Positions 47,601 to 56,200 of a DNA stretch of 64,000 bases are shown here, piece after piece. Under the pieces are notes generated by a model. It ran no database searches. It saw only the letters and a list, made by a program, of their open reading frames with translations, and was not told the DNA's origin. The stretch's first letter is position 1. Each line of letters begins with the position of its first letter. Origin of the DNA: Prunella strophiata (taxonomy: Eukaryota > Chordata > Aves > Passeriformes > Prunellidae); contig JAZBQD010000030.1 in the NCBI GenBank assembly GCA_036583965.1, positions 110,372,162 to 110,436,161 of the forward strand, read 5' to 3'. The position numbers and the translations under genes were made by a program.

Positions 47601-49719
47601 AGGTGCAGGATGGGAAGGAAGGGCAGGGGGAGGCAGGAGGATGGGCAGCCACCTTTGGAAGAGCTCTGGCTCCCTGCACAGACTGACCCAGCCACACAGC
47701 AGCAGCCTGGAGAAACTAACACGTGAGGAAGGATCACTCAGGATGGAAGAGTTCTTCAGAGAGGCACAGAAGAGGTTCAGCTAACACAAGAATGGCCAAA
47801 GAGAGGACAGACAAGGGAAAGCTCAGCAAAACCTGAAGAAGTCTTAATGTTAAAACATCCTAAGAAACCAAGAAGGCAGAGAAAATTCAACTTGACCATT
47901 AGTTACTGGAATGATACTTTAAGCAGTTAAGTTTGAATAAGTGAAAAAGATAGATTTTATGATTAAAAGCTGAAACATCCAATACAAGTGATCCACTTTA
48001 ATTAGGGCTATTTCAAAACTTTGCACCAGCTGATCTGCACCTGCATCACTTTGCCCAAAGAACAACACCTCCAAATCAGCCACAGAAACACCATTCCCAG
48101 ATGTGTTCTTCCTGATGCTTGGAACATCATTCCCAGCACATATTTAAAGGCTGTTCCCACTCAGAGAGGTGACAGGCAGAAATCACAGGTCTATTTCCCA
48201 TCACTGACTCTGTATGTAAACACCACCATTTTATCAAAGCAAGGAAAATCTGCACATCCTGTTCCAGCCAGAATGTGGCAAAGGCAGCTGCATCCTACAC
48301 ATCTTAATTGACCTGGAGTGTTTGCAGGGGAAGCAGCTGGCTGAGAGGGCTCCTGTCACAAATCAGAGCTGCAGGACAGAGAATCCAGAAACTGACACTG
48401 AAGTGCATCTCAAATACACTTAATGCAAAAAATATAAATCATAATAAAAAGCAATTTGCTGTTCAATCAGTGAAGGCTTTCTCAGTGGTAACAGCCAGGC
48501 TTTTATTTGCTTTGGCATTTAAGAAGGTGGCAGAAGTCTGCCTTCAGCTGTTCTTTCAGGGATCTTTTCAACAGCAGTCAACAAGTCTGATGGCTCCTAC
48601 ACATGGTTCCATGGAGCTTTCCTGTTCAGCACCTGGATCTCTAATCTGGGACAGGAAACCTCACTGAACCACTGAGCCTCCATTTATACAAACAAGCCAT
48701 CAGTCTCTGAAATTTGTATTCCTGTTTTGACTTCGGTCAGGGATAAAAGGGGCTCAAGGACTCCTCAGTGTGGCATGCAGGGCAGCATCCAAACCAAGGT
48801 TCAAGCTTGCAAATCCACTGGGCAAGAAGCATTATAACCAAATTTAACACACAGGGCCATGGCAGCTTCTCACACTGCTGCCTGGAGCTGCTCTTTGGGA
48901 TATCTGGATATTAGAAGTCCTTCCCTAGTTCTTCTACTTTTTAACCTTGGTAATACAAACATTTCAAAGGCCAAGGGCGAACATCTTAAGTTAAAAACTA
49001 GATTTTGCACGTCATTAAAAACACTTCCAGGGACAGGACATCCCACAGCTACTCTGGGCAACCTGTGCCAAGGCCTCATTTTACTCTCACAGTAAAGAAT
49101 TTTTCCCTGATATCTAATCTAACCCTACTTTCAGTTTGAAGCCATTCACCCTCGTACACAGTCTGACACTGCCCCATCCAGCCTGGCCTTGAATGTTAAG
49201 GTGAAGGCAAACAGGAAAGAAATGTCAAGCACATAAATGTAAAACTATATACGTATATATGTATATACATACAGCCTATAAATATATTCCACACAGCCAG
49301 ACCTTTACTTTTACTTTTATTACTCCACGGTACATTTTATCAGACACCCTCGTTTACATGGCGGTGACCTTTCAGTCCTTGTTTTTCCCAACTAATGCAG
49401 CGCCTCTTCCGAGGCGTGACCCTTCCCGTCCCTCCTCACCCACTCCTTTTACCGACACCCCGATACCTCTCACCCCCAAATCAAACCACCCTCTTACTCT
49501 TTGGCGGCGGCGGCGGCGCCGTCCCGGGGCCCACCGGCTTCGTGCAAAGCCCCCGCGCCTCCAGCTGCAGCACCTGCACGGCACAACAGCAACAAGAGTT
49601 AATAGGAGGAAGCCCCGACAGCGGAGGGGGTGCGGGGAGCAGGAATTCTCCCGGAGGAGCGCCTTTACCTGGCGGCTCACCGCCCTCCCGCCGCCCCTCA
49701 GCACCGCGGCCGCCGCCAT
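41470..49719 (-). CDS. NDUFV3: NDUFV3, NADH dehydrogenase (ubiquinone) flavoprotein 3, complex I accessory subunit
   Basis: Complete minus-strand gene. Coding exons are 49669-49719, 49498-49573, 45319-46266 and 41470-41618, all with GT-AG boundaries and compatible phases (0, 1, 1). The full form has 407 residues. Skipping the third exon (948 nt) keeps frame and gives 91 residues, close to the human 108-residue short form. The N-terminus ([17 protein letters not shown]) is Arg/Ala-rich without early acids, a mitochondrial presequence type. The C-terminus ([14 protein letters not shown], ending [12 protein letters not shown]) is the conserved part that contacts the NDUFV1-NDUFV2 flavoprotein module in complex I. 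It shares a 100-bp promoter with WDR4. Long and short forms are known in mammals; here their existence is inferred from exon phase. Confidence 0.95.
43535..43640 (-). mobile_element. CR1 LINE 3' end, short
   Basis: The plus strand reads tttaggttggaaaagacctc, caagatggagtccaacc and gtgccacttccagtcat. This is the CR1 3' end in minus orientation. Confidence 0.8.
43785..44405 (-). mobile_element. CR1 LINE 3' fragment, about 620 bp
   Basis: It starts cacagaatggctgaggttgg, and continues through gtgtctcaaaggatggagac, gtttgtacccactggttctt, ctcagccttttttcacagga and gagccccaaactgaacacca. This is the longest CR1 copy in the window, in minus orientation within NDUFV3 intron 3, which is the same sense as the gene. 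Confidence 0.9.
44427..44450. repeat. (AATT)n microsatellite
   Basis: About five to six perfect TAAT/AATT units, self-complementary. Confidence 0.9.
45319..46266 (-). CDS. NDUFV3: NDUFV3 long cassette exon 3
   Basis: 948 nt, symmetric phase 1-1. The acceptor is GCCGTTTCCTAG before ATGTAGTGG, and the donor is ACTGAGG before GTACAGC. It encodes 316 residues rich in Lys, Ser and Glu and predicted disordered. It begins [16 protein letters not shown], which lines up with human VVEPKERGKLLA. It includes an acidic Ser tract ([14 protein letters not shown]) likely phosphorylated by CK2-type kinases, and two EVAFPRR/KVEFPRR motifs. In mammals the equivalent exon is spliced in a tissue-dependent way. 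The antisense 210-residue frame at 45675-46307 is a shadow. Confidence 0.95.
47405..47440 (-). other. NDUFV3: Candidate 36-nt microexon of NDUFV3
   Basis: On the minus strand a pyrimidine-rich acceptor (GGGATGTTTTCATTTAG) is followed by 36 nt and a consensus donor (CTAATG, then GTAAGT). Inserted between exon 2 (ending phase 1, base A) and exon 3 or 4, it keeps frame and has no stop. It would add [12 protein letters not shown] and change the following codon to Asp or Glu. There is no counterpart in human NDUFV3 that I recall. Inclusion is unproven. Confidence 0.4.
49018..49200 (-). mobile_element. CR1 LINE fragment
   Basis: The plus strand reads ggacatcccacagctactct, gggcaacctgtgccaaggcc and ctttcagtttgaagccattc. 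This is an internal piece of the CR1 3' part in minus orientation. Confidence 0.85.
49498..49573 (-). CDS. NDUFV3: NDUFV3 exon 2
   Basis: 76 nt. The acceptor is GTTGTGCCGTGCAG before GTGCTGCAG, and the donor is CCAAAGA before GTAAGAGG. It encodes 25 residues, [15 protein letters not shown] followed by a Pro-rich stretch ending PPPPPK, and ends in phase 1. This lines up with human MLQEAQVFRGL...SPPK. The intron separating it from exon 1 is only 95 nt. The Arg-Gly-Leu stretch is where presequence cleavage would be expected. Confidence 0.9.
49669..49719 (-). CDS. NDUFV3: NDUFV3 exon 1, start codon
   Basis: 51 nt encoding [17 protein letters not shown], ending in phase 0 at CGCCAG before GTAAAGG. 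The start was chosen at 49719 because the context AAGATGGCG is a strong Kozak site and the residues align with human MAAPCLLRQGRAGALK. The same bases match the YY1 consensus AAGATGGCGGC. Confidence 0.93.
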
Positions 49720-49819
49720 CTTGCCCGGAGCCCTCACGGCGCCCCCTGTGGGCGGGGCCGGGGCGCGGTGACGTCACGCGCGGCGCGGTGACGCAGCGGC
49801 GCACGCGGGGCGCGGGCGC

Positions 49820-49941
49820 ATGGCGGGCGGCGATGGCGGCGATGGCGGCGGGCGCAGCCCCGGGGCCCGGCCGGCGCTGGCGCTGCGCGGGGCCCTGGCG
49901 GTGGCGAGCGGCGGGGGGCGGCTGCTGGCCGGGCACGGCGG
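49820..49941 (+). CDS. WDR4: WDR4 exon 1
   Basis: 122 coding nt. It encodes [15 protein letters not shown] and then [18 protein letters not shown], ending in phase 2 at GGCGG before GTCAGTG. The start is the first ATG in frame with exon 2. Its context is weak at -3 (C) though G follows. Two further ATGs at 49833 and 49842 are in a different frame and have stronger contexts. Confidence 0.9.
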
Positions 49942-50222
49942 GTCAGTGCGGGGCCGGGGCAGCGCGGGGCCGAGCGGCGGAGCCCGCCCGGTGCCCCCTG
50001 AGGGGGCTCGCAGGGGCCCGTGTGGGGTGAGGGGAGGTGCTGGGGCAGCGCAGGCCCTGCTCAGGTTCGCGACTTTCCGAGCTCCCCGTCAGCGTTTTCT
50101 GGTGCAGAAACATCACTTCTAAACTTTCTAGCCTTGGCGGTTTTCTGTCACGGTTGTGCTCCCCTAATTAGACTATATGTAGCATAAAGAATATATATCG
50201 ATATACACACTATATATATACA

Positions 50223-50262
<40 letters not shown>

Positions 50263-53200
50263 CACTTATATATGTAGACACACGTATGCATATATGTTCT
50301 ATATACATATATATACTTATCTATATAACAGTGTATGTGCATACATAAGTTATAGAAAATATGTAAATATATATATATATAACATATATGTATATCTCCA
50401 GCATGCATGTAGCACATGTATTATTCATATAACATTATACATAAAATTATAAATGCCTAGAACATATACAATATTATTTTATTATTTATGTATATACATC
50501 ACATATATGCATATGTAATAATGGTCTGTTTTATGTCCATAAGGGAGGTGCATACAAATATCTCCAGGGTGGGTGCCAAAAGGATGGTGCCAGACTCTTT
50601 CCAACTCCTGTTGCCCAGTGACAGGATGAGGAACAGCAACCATGAATAAAACACAAGAAGTTCCACCTCAACACAAGAAGAATTTCTTTGCATGGAGTTG
50701 GCAGAGCTCTGGAGCAGCTGCCCAGGAAGGGTGTGCAGTGACCTTTCTGGTGGCATTCCAGAGCCACCTGGACACGTTGCTGTGTCACTGTTCAGGTGAC
50801 TTTGCCTGGGCAGGGGTAGGACTGGGTGATCTCCAGAGATCCTTTCCAGCCTGAGTGATTCTGAGGCTCTGTGGTGTCTGAAGGGAGGTGCCAGAGCATG
50901 GGCCAGGCTCTGCTCCCTGCTGCCCAGCAATGGCACAAGAGGCAAGGAGCAGAAATGTTCCCCAGAAAATTCCACCTGAACATGAGGAAGATCTTCTTCC
51001 CTGTGCAGTGGCTGAGCACTGGATCAGAGTGTCCAGAGAGGGTGTGGAGAATCCCTCTCTAGAGATGTTCCAGATTCCTCTGGACACAGTCCTGTGCTGT
51101 GTGCCCTGGGATGGCCCTGCTGGAGCAGGGAGGGTGGACCAGCTGACCCAGGGTGGTCCCTTCAGCCTGACCCACCCTGTGATTCTGTGACTGGCTAAAT
51201 GCTACTGACAGATGTGCTGAGTCTGGCAGAAATAAAATTTATGCAAAACACAGGGTTACTTCACCAGCAGGGGAGGATTGAGGATTTCCTTTTTGACATG
51301 TGCTCTCAGTCCAAAATCTTAACCTTCTGCCACATCTGTAGCACTCAGGGAGCCCACTTGGGCAGAGGTGGTTCTCAAGATGGGGGCAGCTGTGCCCAGT
51401 AACTAAAACAAGAGAATCTTATAGAAGAGTTTCTACTCTCCATAGTTAAGCTCCTGGTTGTCCTAGTGCCAGTAATTTTGGGTTTGTTTTTCCCTTGCAG
51501 TGATGAGAGTCTCTTCGTGTATGACTGCAGCAGTGCAGAGAAGCAGCCCTTAGGAGAGAAGGGGTGAGAAAATCTGTTTTTTTCCTGGAGGGTGCATCTC
51601 TGAGCTTGTGTGGCTGTGAGGGCAGTAAAAGGAAGCCACAGGATAACTCCTTGAGCAGGTGAAGGGTTGGTTTTGCTAACCCTGATGAATATATATATGG
51701 ATCTATTTTTTGTTTCTTTTTCATCCAGAGTTTCATTCCCCTGTGCACCTTTTTTCTCTTATTTTTTAAGAGAAACAGCAGTGGCAAAATCAAAATCAGT
51801 AATTCTTTTTCTTGTCAGTCAAGACATTTGTGGAAAAGCCCTGCATTTTTTGTTGGACATCTAAGACCAAAAAACCCACAAAGCACATAAGTTCTCCTCC
51901 AGATCTGTTCTGTAAGTCATGAGAATTCAAAACACACACACACACACACAAAATTATATTTCTTAGCTTAGATTCAACCACTGGACATTGTTTTACTTGT
52001 AGCCAAACAAGAAACATTTTACTGGTTTCCTCATAATTTATATCAAGATGTACAGCACAAACTTTTGTTTTCTTAACAGGCTTTGATACAGGCTTAGACC
52101 TGTCAGTTTCCTTTGTCTTGGCTTATTTCTTTGCATTATTGTCCACATTGGCTCAACAGTTTTAAGCAGAAATAAAAATGTTTAAATTTTTACTTAGTTC
52201 CTGACTCTCCTGGTGGTTTGGGAACAAGCCTCCTCATGGAATTTAGTAGCTACCAGGCTGTGAACTGTTTGGTGATCCCTTTCTCTCCATTAGGCAGGAT
52301 GGAAAAGGGACAGATAAAGGAAGTGATGACATCCTGGCTTTTGCCTTCTCCCCATCAGGAGGTTATTTTGCCTTGACAGATGACAGCAAACGCCTGATCC
52401 TGTTCCGTACCAAGCCTTCCTGGGAGTGTGTTAGTGTCAGGTAAGGAAGCAGGATGGTGCATGCTGTTATGGCTGATGGATTTACAGTTCTAAAATGGGA
52501 ATATTTGGGATGTTGAATATTTGTTATTACTTAGCTTCTTTTTTTCTTTTTTTTTTATTTTATTTTAAATTCTCTCGCTCAAACAAATTTAATGTTTTTG
52601 GGAATTGTGAGTATTTATCAAGGGTTGATGTGTGCTCTTCCCCTCACCAAGAATGGGAGTGCAGATGTTTAATATCACTGTCCAAGGAAGGATAATCTCT
52701 TTCCTTATCCTAAATACAGTGTTTTTTATCTTTAAGAACTAAAACTCTACTCACTCTTGGTACAGTGGGGTTGGGCCTGTAAGACTGATGCTGAGCAGTT
52801 CAGTGAGTGCATTTTCTGTTCCTTCTGATTTTGAGGAGTTTTTGGGGAGTTTGTGAACTTTCTAAAAAGTTGTCATCTTTTCAAAAAGCACATCTTTAGA
52901 GATGCTGCAGCTGCTTTTCTTCAGTACATTCCTCCTGAGGAAACAGCCTGTAGCTGTCCACCAGAGGTCCTCCAGTTCCAAGTTTTCTGCTGCTGCTTGT
53001 GACAATTCTCTGTAGGAAAACCAGGACTGTGAAGGGCTTCCTGAGAAAGCTACCTGAGCATGTGACATCTCTGCTTCTGTTGGTCTCTGACAAATGTGAG
53101 ACCCTGGCTGCAAAAAAAAATCAAGTCTCTGTAGCTTGGCTGTGTGTGTAGGATACAGGATGGACCCTTGGGGTTAAACAGTGTTGTAGTGAGGAAGTGG

Positions 53201-56200
53201 TCATGGCATGAAGCTGTGCCAGGGACATTTAGGTTGGATATTAGGGAAAGGTTTGTCACCCAGAGTGGTTGGCTGAGCACTGGAACAGCTCCCCAGGGAA
53301 GTGGTCACAGCACCAAGGCTCACACAGCTCAGGAAGGGTTTGGACAATGCTCTCAGGCACGTGGTGGGATTGTGGGGTGTCCTTTGCAGGGCCAGGAGTT
53401 GGACTCAGTGATCCTTATGTGTCCCTTCCAATTCAGGATGTTCTGTGACAAAACCAGAAATGCCCAATTCTGTTCATTCTGTGTCCTGCCTTCCCTGCTG
53501 CCTTGCCTTGTATGTCTTGCCTGTAACATGCCACTGGATAATTGGCATTTTAGTTTCTACTGAAAGTTTAACTGGAACCACATTTTGGGAATGTCATTAC
53601 CTTCATACTGGGAAACTGGGAATACAGGCAAAAGGCTTTCTGCATGGATAACAATGCCAAAGCTTGAGCTATGTGACTTGTGCTGGTGTTTTGTGGCAAG
53701 CTGTGTGAAGGTCTCACACAGTGCTGGCCTTTGTAGGCAGCTTGTGTCAGACAAAGGGGAACTTCTGAATCTTTGTGCTCAAGATCACAGATGGTACAAT
53801 GAACTGGGAGCAAGACTTTCTGGCTGACAAAATAACCTTTTTTGGAACTGTGTTGCTTGTGATCCTGTTGTTGTGGTGTTCCTTTAAACAGCCCCTAAAA
53901 AGTTTGGGAATTTCTCTCTTCCTGTCTGAAGTGTAGTGTATTGTCCTCTAGCCTCCACATGGCCACTGAATTTCAGAGCAGGAGAATATAAATATCCATT
54001 TCTGTGATCATTGGTGCCCACAGTCCTGTGCTGTCATACAGGATGTGTTCTCTGGCATCTGTGGTCCTTATGTTCATCTGAGTAGTTGTAAGAAAAGCTG
54101 TTACCTGCTACACTGGCAGCTGGAACTATGAGATGATGGCAGATGATGAGGGAAACTCAGAGTTCAAGTTCAGAGCTTTGTCTGGACAAGGAACATGGAG
54201 CCTGTGGCTCTGTGACTTGGGATATGAGGAGAAAAGAGTTCCAAGGCTCTCCATCAAAGCTTCCTTTTACAGTACAGAGTGGCAACTGGAGTAGTTCCTA
54301 CACAGTTTTTAAAAGTGTTGCTGCAAAGGACTCCTAATAGGACAAATCCTACCTTGTCTTTTCTGTGTGTTTAACTCATGTTTTTATGATGTAGAGTGCA
54401 AGGAAGTCTACCAGCCTTCATTAGAATTCCTGGCATGCTGCCTGGGTGAGGTGCTCAGTTGAGAAAATACCAGAGCAAAATGCAGTCATGCAGCTTTTAA
54501 TGGTCTCCTAGTTCCTCTCCCCACCCCAGGTGTTGGCTATTACATAAGTCACTCATTTACTAGACTCAAAAGTGCCATTTCAGCCCCACAGTGTTACTCT
54601 CATTGCTGCCATTTCAGTAATGTTGCATCTGAGAACTTTTTTGCTCAGCCTCTTGGCCTGTTTAACTTCCAGACTTGCTGAAGCTGCCATCCAGAGCTGT
54701 TCAAGCTGTGCCATTTGTCTTTCAGGTTTGTGAACAGGAGATGCACATCCCTGGTTATCACAGCTGCAGAGGATAAGATTTTTGTTGCAGATAAGTCTGG
54801 TGATGTCTATTCTTACTCAATAACAGAACCTCAGGCAGATGGAAAACTGGAGCTGGGTCATGTCTCTCTGCTGTTGGATGTGGTAAGTGTGTGTATTTAC
54901 AAACCTGCATTCCTGCTTGTGCTTGGGTCTCTCATTGTTGCTCTTGTCCCAGATTTGTGGTTTGCTTTTTTTTTTTTTTTTTTTATTATATAAATGAAAT
55001 GTGGTCCAGATTTCTTCCTTATAAGTTTGTATTGGCAGAGTTTGGTAAGCAAAAAAGCTTATGAGTGTTGAAAAACTTTTCATGTTACAGTCTCAGAATT
55101 CTTGGTGACAGAGTGTCTATGGGAGTTCATCCACTCTGCCATGTCAGCTGAGCTCTTTGATGTGATAAGTTTCTTTTCAAGATGGAAGGGCTCTTGCAGC
55201 TGGAAGTCACTGTTGCTTGTCTTAGTGAGTGAGAGCATTACTGTCACAAAGATTTACACTTCCATTGTTGGTGGAAAAAAGTGTTTGTACCTGCCTTTTG
55301 GGGTGAAGAGAGAATTTTTTCCTTCATTTAGAAGAATTTCAAGCCTTTGAACTGCTGGGCACTAAAGCTGTCCCTTTGCCAACAGGCCCTGAGTGCTGAT
55401 GACCAGTACATCCTGACTGCAGACAGAGATGAGAAGATCAGAGTCAGCTTGACAAAGGCTCCCTACAGTATTGTGTCCTACTGCATGGGACACAGAGAGT
55501 GAGTGCCCTGTGTGCAGCCATTCCCTGCACAGCCACCTTCATCCACCCTCAGTGGCTGAAATCTCCTCAAATCACATTAAACAGCTTGGTCTGTGGAATC
55601 ATTGAATGGCCTGGGTGGAAAGGGACCTTTAAAAGTCATCCAGTCCAACCCCCTGCCATGAGCAGGGACATACTCAGCAAGATCAGGTTGCTCAGAGCCC
55701 TGTCCAAGCTGGCCTTGAATGTTTCCAGGGACTGGGCTCTGCCACCTCTCTGGACAATCTGTGTTTCACCAGCCTCATTGTAAAGATTTTCTTCCTTATA
55801 TCTAATCTGAGTCTACAGTGAGTTTAAGGCTGTTATCCCTCCTCCTATTGCAACAGATCCTTCTAAAAAAGTCTGTCCCCATCTCTTTAAAAAACCCCTT
55901 TAGGAAGGCTGCAGTAAGGTCTGCCCAGAGCCTTCTCTTCTCCAGGCTGAACAACCCCAAATTCTCACTGCAGAGGTGCTCCTGCCCTCTGCTTGTTTTT
56001 CTGGCCTCCTCTGGACCTGCTCCAGTGGGTCCTATGTCCTTCTTGTAGCCAGGACTCCAGAGCTGGACACAACCTCTGGGGCCTGAGTAGAGCAGAGGAG
56101 CAGAATCATCTCCCTCCACATGCTGGTCACAAGAGGCTCCAGAAATGGTTAGCTCAGGATGGAGCCTATCTTAGTCTTGAAAGGAAAGTCTTAGGAACTG

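Larger units (their letters stand above)
46267..49497 (-). other. NDUFV3: NDUFV3 intron 2
   Basis: 3.2 kb intron with a 36-nt in-frame exon candidate at 47405-47440, a CR1 fragment at about 49018-49200 and a (TA)-rich patch at about 49248-49285. Nothing else coding was recognised. Confidence 0.8.
49330..50060. promoter_or_regulatory. CpG island and bidirectional NDUFV3/WDR4 promoter
   Basis: A CpG-dense block of about 0.7 kb holding NDUFV3 exons 1-2 (minus) and WDR4 exon 1 (plus). The two start codons are 100 bp apart (49720-49819 between them). This interval has a GC box gggcggggc (49750-49758), a full CRE TGACGTCA (49769-49776), a second TGACG half-site (49789-49793) and a CTCF-like gcgccccctgtgggc (49739-49753). 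No TATA box was seen. Confidence 0.85.
49942..51500 (+). other. WDR4: WDR4 intron 1
   Basis: 1.56 kb intron with a long TA-rich microsatellite at about 50180-50520 and two head-to-tail CR1 fragments at about 50545-50880 and 50881-51195. No exon was seen between them. Confidence 0.9.

Noticed and set aside
48308..48667. 119-residue plus-strand ORF
   Set aside because: Antisense within NDUFV3 intron 2, with no homology or splice or poly(A) context.
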